Source: Aquilonibacter sp963703325
GTDB lineage: Bacteria; Vulcanimicrobiota; Vulcanimicrobiia; Vulcanimicrobiales; Vulcanimicrobiaceae
Assembly: GCA_963703325.1 (NCBI GenBank)
Contig: OY969805.1
Location: forward strand, 2,046,001 to 2,110,000
Direction: 5' to 3'
Length of the DNA stretch: 64,000 nt
Shown: positions 43,645 through 52,624 of the stretch, in pieces
How positions within the stretch are numbered: position 1 is the stretch's first letter
Layout: every line of letters begins with the position of its first letter
Position numbers and translations under genes: made by a program
The notes under the pieces: generated by a model
The model's input: only the letters and a program-made list of their open reading frames with translations
What the model was told of the DNA's origin: nothing
The model's database searches: none

Positions 43645-44215
43645 TCAGTAGCCTCCGCGCGCCGGCGTTGCGCGTTGCACCGTGGCGCCGAAGGCGACGG
43701 CGATGTTCTCCAGTGCGCGCCAGAAGCGGATGCGATCCAGGACGGGATTGAGAAAGGCGGTCAGCGTGCAGAAGCGCGAGGCATAGTGACGCTTGTGATG
43801 TTCGGCGTGATGTGCCGTCGATTGCAACAAGCCGGTGCGTTGAAGCACCCGCACCGGACGCGGCGGCCGCGAGCTGAGCGCCCAACGATGCACTTGATTC
43901 GAGTGCGAGAGCAGCGCCACCACGAGATACGGTTCCCACAGGTGGACGTGGCACAGCGCAAGGATCGAGGTGACGATGACCGCGAGTGCGATGCAAACGC
44001 GGTTAGTTTCCCAGTCAGCTCCCAGAGCGAATCTTGCCGGGCACACGATGATGCTCGATGTTGTCGTTGACGATGTAGCGGTCGAGAACGGGAGAGGCGC
44101 CGGGCTTGAGCCAGGTGTCCTCGGCCCAATGCATGAGCCCGGTGACGAAGTCGGCGATCACCAGGCTGAGGAGGATGCAGCCGGCGTAGGAGGCGAGCGC
44201 GATGAGCATATCCAT
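43645..44215 (-). pseudogene. CarF/PEDS1-like plasmanylethanolamine desaturase, frameshifted
   Basis: Two overlapping frames together encode one lipid desaturase-domain protein of about 190 residues. The first (from ATG 44215) has DFVTGLMHWAEDTW and NIEHHRVPGKI; the second resumes at about 44040 with DWETNRV, then HSNQVHRWA, HHAEHHKRHY and LNPVLDRIRFWRALE. The His motifs match TMEM189/CarF, which makes the vinyl-ether bond of plasmalogens. One extra base near 44015-44046 breaks the frame. Either a pseudogene or a consensus error. A small membrane peptide follows at once. Confidence 0.75.
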
Positions 44216-44316
44216 GCACTCACCGTAGCGCTCGGCGGTCTTGTCGGGCGTCCGTAGAACTACGTCATGTTCGGCCCGCTGCAGCCAACCGCGGCTTTGT
44301 GCGGTTTCAGGGCGGT

Positions 44317-45063
44317 ATGGAACCACAGGTCGTCCTCATTACCGGCGCGCTGAGCGGGATCGGTCGCGCGACTGCCCTAGCCTTTGCGCGTGACGGCGCG
44401 CATGTCGCCGTTTCGGGCCGCCGCGACGATGTCGGCAATGCCCTCGCGGACGAGCTGCGCGCCCTCGGGACCGAGGCAGAGTTTTTTCGTGTCGACGTTC
44501 GCAGCGATGGCGACATGCGCGCGTTCGTTGATGCCGTTGTGAAACGCTTTGGCCGGCTCGATGCCGCCGTCAACAGCGCCGGAAGCGAAGGGCAGACGGG
44601 TCCGATCACGGGTCAAACGGTGGAAAACTACACCGCGACGTTCGATGCCAATGTGCTGGGTACGCTACTCAGCCTCAAACACGAACTACGCGTGATGGAA
44701 CCGCAAGGCGCGGGGAGCATTATCAACCTCTCGTCGACGGTCGGTCATCGCGGCGCGGCGGGCGCGTCGGTGTATACGGCGAGCAAACATGCCGTCGAAG
44801 GCCTGACCAAAGCGGCGGCACTGGAAGCGGCGCCGTTTGGCGTTCGCGTGAACGCCGTCGCGCCGGGACCCGTCGATACCGAAATGCTGACGCGCTTTAC
44901 CGGCAGCCCCGAGCGCAAGGCCGCGCTGATCGGGTCGGTTCCGTTCAAACGTGCCGCGACGCCCGACGAGATCGCGGACGCGATACTTTATCTCGCATCC
45001 GACAAGGCGTCGTTCATCACCGGGCAGATCCTCGACGTCAATGGGGGAAAAACCGCACTATGA
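44317..45063 (+). CDS. Short-chain dehydrogenase/reductase
   Basis: A 248-residue classical SDR: cofactor motif TGALSGIG, NSAG, catalytic Ser in NLSSTVGH and YTASK (Tyr, Lys), with a C-terminal VNGG typical of FabG-like members. Arg residues after the first strand suggest NADP preference. Substrate unknown. ATG 44317 follows AGGGCGG; a GTG at 44299 is an alternative. It is coupled to the DUF427 gene by ATGA. Confidence 0.88.
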   Translation: MEPQVVLITGALSGIGRATALAFARDGAHVAVSGRRDDVGNALADELRALGTEAEFFRVDVRSDGDMRAFVDAVVKRFGRLDAAVNSAGSEGQTGPITGQTVENYTATFDANVLGTLLSLKHELRVMEPQGAGSIINLSSTVGHRGAAGASVYTASKHAVEGLTKAAALEAAPFGVRVNAVAPGPVDTEMLTRFTGSPERKAALIGSVPFKRAATPDEIADAILYLASDKASFITGQILDVNGGKTAL

Positions 45064-45434
45064 AAACGATGAAAATTCCAAATGCCGAGCATCCGATTGC
45101 AATCGAGCCGAGCGTGTCGCGCGTACGCGTGATTGTTGGGGGCAAGACCATCGCCGACTCACGAGCAGCGCTCACGCTCCGCGAGAGCGACTACCCGGCG
45201 GTACAGTACGTGCCGCGCGAGGACGTCGATATGTCGCTCCTTGAGCGAACCGATCACGAGAGTTACTGTCCGTACAAAGGCGAGGCCTCGTACTTCAGCA
45301 TTCCAAACGGCGGAGAGCGCAGCAAGAACGCCATTTGGACCTATGAAGCGCCGTACGATGCGGTTGCGCCGATCAAAGACTATCTGGCCTTCTATCCCGA
45401 CCGCGTCGACACGATCGAAGAGCTTGCGTTATAG
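45060..45434 (+). CDS. DUF427 domain protein
   Basis: A 124-residue DUF427 protein with YPAVQYVPREDVDMSLL, TDHESYCPYKGEASYFSI and WTYEAPYDAVAPIKDYLAFYPDRV. The family has a beta-sandwich fold with a conserved Cys-Pro-Tyr-Lys-Gly site; its biochemical role is not firmly known. Co-transcribed with the SDR gene. Confidence 0.9.
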   Translation: MKTMKIPNAEHPIAIEPSVSRVRVIVGGKTIADSRAALTLRESDYPAVQYVPREDVDMSLLERTDHESYCPYKGEASYFSIPNGGERSKNAIWTYEAPYDAVAPIKDYLAFYPDRVDTIEELAL

Positions 45435-45442
45435 CCAACTCC

Positions 45443-45628
45443 TTACGTGTACTTCCGTTCGCCGCAGGAGGCGCAGACGCATCGAGTGCCTTGTGCTTCC
45501 TCTGGGACGCGCGCGAGCACCTCGGGCGAGATCGTCGCAGTAAAGCACCAGCATGACGGCTCGCCGGCCTCCATTCCGCAGGCGTTGGGCCCATCACAAA
45601 GCGGACACGTCGCAGCCTCGCTCATCAT
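45443..45628 (-). CDS. Cysteine-rich CWC family protein
   Basis: A 61-residue protein with CPLCDGPNACGM, SCWCFT and RCVCASCG, the pattern of the Cys_rich_CWC family, probably zinc binding. The ATG overlaps the stop of the DUF4440-like gene (ATGA), so both are in one unit with the S10 peptidase. Confidence 0.85.
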   Translation of the reverse strand: MMSEAATCPLCDGPNACGMEAGEPSCWCFTATISPEVLARVPEEAQGTRCVCASCGERKYT

Positions 45629-46214
45629 GGCTTTGATCCGCTGCCGGAGTTCGCGTGCGTGCGTTCGTAGATCATGTCGCGATTGTAATACCGACGGTCG
45701 ATGAGTTTGACAATTCGTCCGCGGCTATCGGCAACAAAGAGCAACGTTCCGGGGCGGCCCTCGCGAAAGAAGGCATTAGGCTCATCCGCGATCGCGCGCA
45801 TCGGTAGCGCCGGCGATCCTTCGCGCCCGCCGACGTGTCGGAGAGTAGCAGCCAGCGACCGCCAACCCGGTGATAGGTGTCGACCATGCCGAATTGCGCT
45901 TGGAAATGTTGGCCGTAGATCGTTTCGTGCTCATCGGCGATGAACGCGATCACCGCGACGTCGTCGTCGCGGGTGAAGCGCGGTCGCGTCACACGTAAGC
46001 TGCCCGTCGAGCCTTTGGGCAGCGGGTTGAGGCCGGCGAGGAACTGCGCCTTGGTTGAAACGTGTCCTTCCTCGTCCATCAGGATTGCCGATGGGTCGAG
46101 GTCGCGCGCCCACACGGCCCGCTCCCCACTCGTGATCGCGTCGAGCCGCGCTTGGATTTGGGCGATGAGCTGCGTCTCGAGTGTCACCGCAAGCGCGAGG
46201 GCCGTCGCGAACAT
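45625..46214 (-). pseudogene. Secreted DUF4440/SnoaL-like protein, frameshifted
   Basis: The first frame (ATG 46214) encodes a signal-like segment (MFATALALAVTLETQL) and a SnoaL/DUF4440-like domain through TYHRVGGRWLLLSDT. The sense then moves to another frame reading ALPMRAIADEPNAFF and GTLLFVADSRGRIVKLIDRR, ending in a TGA that overlaps the CWC start. One base appears to be missing near 45825-45836. The correct coupling at both ends suggests that the intact gene would be about 195 codons long. Either a recent mutation or an assembly error. Confidence 0.65.
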
Positions 46215-47704
46215 CAGTGGCCGTCGTACCAGCGGTCGAGATCGGCTTTGAGTTTCGCAAGGCTGGTCGGGTCGATGTAGATCATGTGCCCCGACTCGTA
46301 GCGTTCGATCGTGAGGTTGGGGCGTAGGTCGCCCGGAAGATGCAGGTGCGCGAAGTCGTAGTTCTGTTGGAAGTACGGTGTCGACATGTCGTAGTAGCCC
46401 ATCGCCGCGAAGACGCGCATGCTCGGATTCTCGACCATTGCTTCGGCGAGGTCGACGATCGTGTTCGGCGGTTTGATCAGCGCGGCGTCGCCGCCAAGAT
46501 CGGTCTCGTGCTTCCAGTTCCATCCGGCCAAGACGTTGTAGAGCGAACGATACTCGAGCGGGGTGTGATAGCCGAGTTGATTGCGGACGTAATCGTTAAA
46601 GACGGCAACGACCGCCGGCGTGGTCGCGAGATCGGAGTTGTCCCACATCGGCGATTGGCGGTTGCCGACCACGTCGTAGCCGGAGTAGCGCGTATCCATG
46701 TAGCCCACGACCTTCCCTTGCGACCGGAGCAAATCGCTGCGGAAGTCGTTGGGAGCGATGCGCAGGTTCGCTTCGCGAATCACCGTTTCGGAAAGGCCGG
46801 TATACGCGGCGAGCTTATGAATCGTATCCTCGCGTGTCGCGGGCGCGACGTTGTCGCCTTGCGCAAGCGTTGTCAGATATTCGCCGAGTGCAAAGTGCTC
46901 GACGGTCGCCAAGAACGTTGGCAGATCGGCCGGGCGATTCGGCACCAGATGGTAGTACCACGCGGTCGCCGCTTCGGTCGGAAGAAAAAGGACGAACGGC
47001 CAGTCGTTGCCGCCGACGTTTTCATCGTCCCAGAGCACATCGAGATTCAGGGCATTCGACATTAGCACGACGCCGTTGAGCTGAATGGCTTGCCCGAAGC
47101 CGTTTTCGAGTAACCGTGCGACAGCAGCAGACCGGACCGTGCCGTAGCTCTCACCGAAAAGATACTTCGGCGAGTTCCACCGGTTGAAGTCCGAGAGATA
47201 GCTGCGGATGAACTGCGCAAACGCGGCGGCGTCCTCATCGATGCCGAAGACCTGCGAGCCTTTGCCGGCGGCGAGCATGCGGCTAAATCCAGTCGCCGGC
47301 GCGTCGACATAGACTTCGTCGGTCTTATCGAGCAACGAGTATTGATTGTCGACCACGGTATACGGCGCACTCGGGGTTTCACCGGGCTTCCCGCCGATCA
47401 CGCGGACCGGGCCGAATGCCGCCATGCGTTGCCAGACGCTCGATCCCCCGGGACCGCCATTATAGAAGAAGGTCACCGGACGTTTTCCCGGATCCACGCC
47501 GTCTTGCGTGTAGGCAGTGTAGAACATCGTGTCGATCGGCTGGCGCTTCTCGTCGTAGAGCGTAATCGTGCCGGCGCGCGCGGTGTAATGAATCGCGTGG
47601 CCGTCCATCGTGAGCGTGTGCTGCGTCACCGCGTCGGCCGCCAGCGAACGAATGGGCAGCAGTGCGAATACCAGTGCGAAAAAGAGCGGCTTCATACGCT
47701 TCAT
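46214..47704 (-). CDS. Secreted S10 family serine carboxypeptidase-like peptidase
   Basis: A 496-residue alpha/beta hydrolase with a signal peptide (ALLPIRSLA). FFYNGGPGGSSVWQRM and VDAPATGFS match S10 carboxypeptidases; the nucleophile is in LFGESYGT, and YESGHMIY carries the catalytic His. Bacterial homologues are exported and of unknown specificity. GGAGGAAAG precedes the ATG. It is divergent from the VOC gene. Confidence 0.9.
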   Translation of the reverse strand: MKRMKPLFFALVFALLPIRSLAADAVTQHTLTMDGHAIHYTARAGTITLYDEKRQPIDTMFYTAYTQDGVDPGKRPVTFFYNGGPGGSSVWQRMAAFGPVRVIGGKPGETPSAPYTVVDNQYSLLDKTDEVYVDAPATGFSRMLAAGKGSQVFGIDEDAAAFAQFIRSYLSDFNRWNSPKYLFGESYGTVRSAAVARLLENGFGQAIQLNGVVLMSNALNLDVLWDDENVGGNDWPFVLFLPTEAATAWYYHLVPNRPADLPTFLATVEHFALGEYLTTLAQGDNVAPATREDTIHKLAAYTGLSETVIREANLRIAPNDFRSDLLRSQGKVVGYMDTRYSGYDVVGNRQSPMWDNSDLATTPAVVAVFNDYVRNQLGYHTPLEYRSLYNVLAGWNWKHETDLGGDAALIKPPNTIVDLAEAMVENPSMRVFAAMGYYDMSTPYFQQNYDFAHLHLPGDLRPNLTIERYESGHMIYIDPTSLAKLKADLDRWYDGH

Positions 47705-47760
47705 GTGCTTTCCTCCGGCGATGCTAGGGTATTAGGTAGCCAACCTCGCAAACCTACGGG

Positions 47761-48105
47761 GTGATCACCGGCATCCACGCGATCTTCTATACCAAGCACT
47801 CTAAGGAGATGTACGGCTTTCTCAAGGACGTGCTCGACCTGGAGTGCGTCGACGCCGGAAACGGTCGGCTCTTCTTCGCCGCACCCCCGACGGAACTCGC
47901 CGTGCACGAGACGGAAGGCGACCCCGAACACGAACTGTGGCTTATCTGCGACGATATCGGCGCGACGGTACAGCAGCTCGAGAAAAAGGGAATCAAACTG
48001 ACACCGGTCGCCGACCGTGGCTGGGGTTTGGTGACGACACTCGAGCTTCCTAGTGGCGACAAACTCGGCCTGTACGAACCAAAGCATCTCTCGCCGCTTA
48101 GGTAG
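47761..48105 (+). CDS. VOC (glyoxalase/bleomycin resistance) superfamily protein
   Basis: A 114-residue single-module VOC protein: HAIFYTKHSKEMYGFLKDVLDL, FFAAPPTELAVHE and LELPSGDKLGLYEP. His, Glu and a second Glu could form the metal site. Substrate unknown. The start is GTG 47761. Confidence 0.85.
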   Translation: MITGIHAIFYTKHSKEMYGFLKDVLDLECVDAGNGRLFFAAPPTELAVHETEGDPEHELWLICDDIGATVQQLEKKGIKLTPVADRGWGLVTTLELPSGDKLGLYEPKHLSPLR

Positions 48106-48151
48106 CGCGGCGCTTCTACAAGAATTCCACTTTATGGAGGGCTGTACTTTG

Positions 48152-48544
48152 TTGAAAGCATTTCTCAAAGTTCTATCCATCGCGCTGGTGGCGATCATCG
48201 CTTCCACGTCGGCAATCTGGGCGTTTCAAATGCGTGGGACGGTCATCAAGAACGCCAGTGATTCGTGGGTTTGGGTGACGTTCTACAACAGTAACGGTGA
48301 CATCGGGCCACCGGCCTTTTGCGTCGCTCCAGGCCAAACGCGCGACGGCAGTTGGCGGCGAAGCGGAGGTAATCGCCTCGAGAAGCTTCGGTTCGAGATG
48401 ACGACCACCAATTGCGCACACCCGCGCTATGCAGACCTGTGGCAAGATTTCAGTGGCATCGTTGGGTTTGACATCACCGGCAGCCACAAGACCGGCTTTC
48501 ACGTGAGGAGGTATGCCTGTCACGGTAGCCGCCAATGTTACTGA
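48152..48544 (+). CDS. Secreted protein, first of two tandem paralogues
   Basis: A 130-residue exported protein. After a signal peptide (AFLKVLSIALVAIIASTSAIWA) the mature part has SDSWVWVTFYNSN, AFCVAPGQ, LRFEMTTTNCAHP and a C-terminal YACHGSRQC. The same landmarks recur in the gene at 48667, including the Cys spacing. TTG 48152 is chosen by analogy with the GTG of the paralogue and GGAGGG 10 bases upstream; ATG 48134 is the alternative. No known family recognised. Confidence 0.65.
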   Translation: MKAFLKVLSIALVAIIASTSAIWAFQMRGTVIKNASDSWVWVTFYNSNGDIGPPAFCVAPGQTRDGSWRRSGGNRLEKLRFEMTTTNCAHPRYADLWQDFSGIVGFDITGSHKTGFHVRRYACHGSRQCY

Positions 48545-48560
48545 CTCGCGCTTAGCGGCA

Positions 48561-48586
48561 AAAAACAGGTCCAACAACATTTCCGT
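48561..48586 (+). repeat. Copy of the tRNA-fMet terminator arm
   Basis: A 26-base stretch (AAAAACAGGTCCAACAAC then TTTCCGT) matches 51418-51443 at 25 of 26 positions in the same orientation. At 51418 it is part of the terminator of the initiator tRNA gene. The two copies bracket about 2.8 kb. Confidence 0.75.
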
Positions 48587-48666
48587 TGTCGGGCTAGGAG
48601 CTCAGCGCCCCGTTGGGAAGGCAGCTAAGCGCCCAGGCACTGGGCTGCTACATGGAAGGAGCTTTC

Positions 48667-49056
48667 GTGAAAACCGCCGTTTCTATTTTAGCCGGCGTCC
48701 TCATTTTACTTGCCGGTCTGGTTTCGACACCGGCATACGGCAACAATTACCCCCATCGCACGACGTTCACCAACCAAACCGACACTTGGGTCTGGATCAC
48801 GCCGTACGACAAGAGTAACGATCATTCTGGTTCGGCATTTTGCATCGGACCGGGTCAGCAAATGACCAAGGATTACTTTCGTACAACGAGCCTTCGCTTC
48901 GAATTTACGAGTAGCTCGGGCTGCTCGCATCCGCTGCGGAAGGACTTGAGCCGGCCATTCAATGCCATTGTCTGGTTCTATTTGAAGGGCAACAAGAACA
49001 GCGGCTATCGGACGGAAGAGTACGCATGCCACGGGACCACGTGCACTGCTAATTAG
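48667..49056 (+). CDS. Secreted protein, second of two tandem paralogues
   Basis: A 129-residue exported protein paralogous to the one at 48152: TDTWVWITPYDKSN, AFCIGPGQ, LRFEFTSSSGCSHP, FNAIVWFY and YACHGTTC align in order. Signal peptide VSILAGVLILLAGLVSTPAYG. GTG 48667 has GGAAGGAG 5 bases upstream; ATG 48652 overlaps that site and is unlikely. Conserved Cys suggest disulphides. Function unknown. Confidence 0.7.
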   Translation: MKTAVSILAGVLILLAGLVSTPAYGNNYPHRTTFTNQTDTWVWITPYDKSNDHSGSAFCIGPGQQMTKDYFRTTSLRFEFTSSSGCSHPLRKDLSRPFNAIVWFYLKGNKNSGYRTEEYACHGTTCTAN

Positions 49057-49060
49057 AACA

Positions 49061-49089
49061 CGAGGCGCCGTCGAGATGACGGCGCCTCG
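49061..49089 (+). terminator. Hairpin after the tandem secreted genes
   Basis: CGAGGCGCCGTC (49061-49072) and GACGGCGCCTCG (49078-49089) form a perfect 12-bp stem with a GAGAT loop, 5 bases past the stop. The T run after it is weak (CCTATT). Confidence 0.7.
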
Positions 49090-49166
49090 CCTATTGGTTA
49101 CGGGGGTTCAATTGCCTGGGGCGGCCCGAGGGCGGTGCAGGCGCGATACGTGACGAACGTATCCGC

Positions 49167-50858
49167 ATGAGCGAGTCTTCTCAGAGGGCGGCGCGTGTTC
49201 TGCTGCCCGCCTTTGCGCTAACGTGGCTTGCCATGGTTCTAGCCGTATCCATTGGACCAGACGCCTATCATCCGGCATTTGAACTAGACAATCCCGGCTT
49301 GTGGCGAGCGGCGACGGTCACGAGAGCGAGCGCGGAAATGCAAGCGCTCGGTATCGTGCCGGGGGCGCACATTCGACTCGATGTGATCCCCTGGGTGGAC
49401 CGCATACGGCTGCGCTATGGTGCGAAAGACGCGATCGTGCGCGTCCCATTGGAGACGCCGTCGGGAATCCAATTGATCGCCGTTCGAGAAACGGTTCCGC
49501 GCGTTACCGACCTTTCGCAGCGAATCTTTGTGGCGCTTTCAGCGGCGCTCGCGTTTTTTCTTGTGGGGTATCTTGGATACCGTCGTCCGAGCGCAATGCT
49601 TTTCGCCTTGATCCTGTTCCTCGGCGGCGGCGGCTTGAGCTGGTCCAGTTTTGCCGCACAGCTCTTCTGGGTGCCTGCGCCCGTCTTCGCCGTCATCGGC
49701 TGGATCTTGCGCGACCTGTGCAATATTTTCCCGGTCTTGGTGCTCGCGTCGTTTGCGATTCGCCTGCCCGGTACCGAGCCTTCGCCGGAGAGGCTCCGCG
49801 CAATTCGCGTGGTCGATGCAATCGTCGTTGCCGGATTCTTGCTCGACGTCATCGCCGAACGATCCCAAATTGCTTATGCCGTCATGTGCGGCTTGTGGGC
49901 TCTCGTGCTTCTTTGCGCGTCGGTGGTTTCGCTGCGTCTTGCGAAATCGGAAGATCGCGCCCGCGTCGGCATCGTTTTTGCAGCTATCATGATCGGCGGC
50001 GTAGGCTATGCCATAACCATGATCGCCTTTTCGCTCGGAAGAATACCATTTGCCGTATTTCTGATTTACACCACGATATCGATCGACCTGATTCCGATTG
50101 CGGTGACGTATGCCATACTCAAACACCGTGTCTTCGATATCGAGTTCGTACTGAATCGCACGGTGGTGTACGCGCTGACCTCGGCGATCTTAATTCTGAT
50201 GTTCGCGGCGCTCGAATTCTTCGCCGAACGGTACCTGCTGGCGTTGACGCGGGTAGAAAGTGCGGTTGTAGATTTTATCATCGTCCTCGTGGTGGTCGTC
50301 AGCGCGCGGGTCGTGCATACTCGGGTCGACCGTGCAGTAGACAATATCTTGTTCCGCACGAGGCATGCGCAGGAATTGGCTCTGGTGCGGTATGCGACGA
50401 CGGCGCAGTTTTATACGTCAACGAAGCCGCTCATCCGCGACACCTTGGACACGGTCCGCCAGTATGCACTTGTGGATGGGACCGCCGTCTATTTGGCGGC
50501 GAACGGCGCCCTCGCGAAAGCCGGATCGTCAGGGCTTGAGGCTACCGCAGAGATCGAGGAGAACGACGCCGCGTGCGCCGATATGCGGGCGCATCGAGAG
50601 CCTCTGGATCTGCACGATCTAGCGACAGCATTCCCTGGCGTGCGTGCTTATCCAATGATACTCGCCGGTCGCCTAGTTGGCGTTCTCTGCATTGGCAATC
50701 GCGCGAGCGGAGAGGCGATTCCACCCGATATCGACGAAGCCGTTGCCCATATCGCCGGAGCGATTGCAATCGCAATTGCCGCAATTGAAACTGACGCAAT
50801 CCGCGAAGAAAACGCGTTGCTGCAGCGTCGCTTGAGTACCCTCGCTGCGGCAACCTGA
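49167..50858 (+). CDS. Multi-TM sensory protein with C-terminal GAF-like domain
   Basis: A 563-residue protein: TM helix, an extracytoplasmic PDZ-like segment (MQALGIVPGAHIRLDVIPWVD), seven or so further helices, then the LKHRVFDIEFVLNRTVVYALTS block found in multi-TM histidine kinases. A GAF-like domain (about 400-540) follows and ends in a short coiled coil (EENALLQRRLS). No HisKA, HATPase, GGDEF or phosphatase domain remains, so it is either truncated or signals through a partner. No clear ribosome binding site. Confidence 0.75.
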   Translation: MSESSQRAARVLLPAFALTWLAMVLAVSIGPDAYHPAFELDNPGLWRAATVTRASAEMQALGIVPGAHIRLDVIPWVDRIRLRYGAKDAIVRVPLETPSGIQLIAVRETVPRVTDLSQRIFVALSAALAFFLVGYLGYRRPSAMLFALILFLGGGGLSWSSFAAQLFWVPAPVFAVIGWILRDLCNIFPVLVLASFAIRLPGTEPSPERLRAIRVVDAIVVAGFLLDVIAERSQIAYAVMCGLWALVLLCASVVSLRLAKSEDRARVGIVFAAIMIGGVGYAITMIAFSLGRIPFAVFLIYTTISIDLIPIAVTYAILKHRVFDIEFVLNRTVVYALTSAILILMFAALEFFAERYLLALTRVESAVVDFIIVLVVVVSARVVHTRVDRAVDNILFRTRHAQELALVRYATTAQFYTSTKPLIRDTLDTVRQYALVDGTAVYLAANGALAKAGSSGLEATAEIEENDAACADMRAHREPLDLHDLATAFPGVRAYPMILAGRLVGVLCIGNRASGEAIPPDIDEAVAHIAGAIAIAIAAIETDAIREENALLQRRLSTLAAAT

Positions 50859-50927
50859 CGCGGCTGCGCGGCTTGAAGGGAGACAGATCCGCGGGTTGCT
50901 CCTCTGCTGCGCGGAACACACTTCTGG

Positions 50928-51181
50928 ATGAGACACATTATTCGCACTCTTTCGATGGTGGCGCTCCTTGTGGTCGTTGCAGTCGCCTCCGCGATCGTTG
51001 GCGCGAGAGCCGACGGCTCGATGTTACGGCCTATTTTGGCTCGTATGGCGTGCGCCCGGGCCAATTCGCGGTCATTTTCTGTACGGAAAAGAACGATCAT
51101 GAAATCCCAAACAGCACAGTAACTACCAGCGTCTCGCATCATGGCAGCTTGACTGGCGTCGTGGTCGGGTGTCGCTCTTAG
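50928..51181 (+). pseudogene. Small secreted protein, frameshifted
   Basis: The frame from ATG 50928 encodes a signal peptide (MVALLVVVAVASAIVGARA). The mature part continues in another frame from about 51018 as DVTAYFGSYGVRPGQF, then VIFCTEK and a C-terminal GVVVGCRS. One base appears to be missing near 51015-51020. Two Cys could form a disulphide. No family recognised; the whole would be about 85 residues. Confidence 0.45.
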
Positions 51182-51413
51182 TGTAAGAGCGTAAACAGGC
51201 CCAATAACAGCGTGCGCCGACAGCTGGATGAGCTTGGCGTGGGCGAACGAGTGAGGGCCGGACCCTCGGCATGTTATATGAGGATAGCGCACGAGTCGTG
51301 ACGGCTACGACCATCTGAAGATCGAAAAAGCGCGCGATAGCTAGGCACTGGTCCAACAACTAGCGCGCGTTGGTCCAATTACTGCACCAGCGTGGACCAA
51401 CACCTACGCCGAG

Positions 51414-51454
51414 AAATAAAAACAGGTCCAACAACGTTTCCGTCATTGGACCTG
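51414..51454 (-). terminator. Terminator of the initiator tRNA gene
   Basis: On the minus strand CAGGTCCAA (51446-51454) pairs with TTGGACCTG (51423-51431), followed by TTTTTATTT. It is 7 bases past the tRNA 3' end. A related stem with TTGGTCCA/TGGACCAA lies next to it at about 51369-51401. Confidence 0.85.
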
Positions 51455-51460
51455 CACAGG

Positions 51461-51534
<74 letters not shown>

Positions 51535-51591
51535 ATGGACTGCGTTTGATACGGCGGGTCGAACGCCTTTCCTTCCGAACCATCGGAAGGC

Positions 51592-52624
51592 ATGGAATCG
51601 ATCCAGCCGGCCGTCGCAAGTCTACCAAAGATTCATCTCCATTGCCACCTCGAAGGCTGTCTTCGGGCGCAGACTTTTGTCGATTTAACCCGGCGCTACG
51701 GCCTCTCGACGCGCTATCAGCCCGGTCAGGCCGAGGTTTCGGGGCCGACCGATCCCGCGCAGGTCTACGAATTCACGACGTTTCCCGAGTTCTTGCTGAT
51801 CTTTGCGGCCGTAAGCCGAGCGCTTGCCTCGCCCGACGACTACGCGCGCCTAGCACGGGAGTTCGTGGCCGATGCGCTCGCGCAAAACGTCGTGCACGGC
51901 GAACTCTTCATCTCGCCGTCGGTCTGGGCGTTCTTCCATCGTGACCTCGATGTTGCGGCGACGATCCGAACGATTTTCGCCGAGTTGCGTGCCGCGCGCG
52001 CGCACGGCGTCGACCTCTCGCTCATCGTCGACGTGACGCGCAACTTCGGCGCGGACTCGGCGATGCGCACCGCGCAGCTCGCGGCTACGCTGGCGGGCGA
52101 GGGCGTGATCGGCATCGGGCTCGGCGGCGACGAAGCCCGCTTTCCGGCCGAGCTCTTCGCCGACGTCTTCGCGTTTGCGCGCGCAAGCGGACTGCACACG
52201 GTCGCGCATGCGGGTGAAGCGGCCGGCGCGCAAAGCGTCGCCGCCGCGATCGACATCGGCGCCGAGCGCATCGGCCACGGCGTACGGGCGATCGAAGACC
52301 CAGCGGTCGTCGCGCGTCTGCGCGATCGCGGCATCGCGCTCGAGATTTCGCCGACCTCGAATGCGCGGACCGGCGTTGTGCCAAGCGATCTCGAGCATCC
52401 GCTGCATCGAGCTCGACGCAAGCGGCGTGCGCGTGACCATCGATGCCGACGATCCGGCGATCTTCGGGGCCTCGATTTCGCAGGAGTACGCGCTGGTCGC
52501 GCAACGCACCGGAATTGAGACGCTGCGCCGCTTCATTGCCAACGCCGCCGACGCGTCGTTTTTGCCCCCGGCAGCGAAGTCGGCGCTGCGCCGCGAAGTG
52601 CTAGCGAGCCATGTCCGGTCATAG
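51592..52624 (+). pseudogene. Adenosine deaminase-like protein, frameshifted
   Basis: The frame from ATG 51592 (GGAAGG upstream) encodes an amidohydrolase of the adenosine/AMP deaminase family: KIHLHCHLEGCLR (H15, H17), GIGLGGDE, TVAHAGEAAGAQSV and RIGHGVRAIEDP, then ISPTSNARTG and EHPLH. The rest (LDASGVRVTIDADDPAIFG, with the last metal Asp, to the end) is in the +1 frame. A single extra G at about 52411 restores a family-like HPLHRLDASGV join. Whole length about 343 residues. Either a recent frameshift or a consensus error. It overlaps the DtxR gene by 14 bp. Confidence 0.85.

Noticed and set aside
48561..51443. Genomic island integrated at tRNA-fMet
   Set aside because: There is no integrase, and the repeat covers the terminator rather than the tRNA 3' end; retained only as a finding about repeats.
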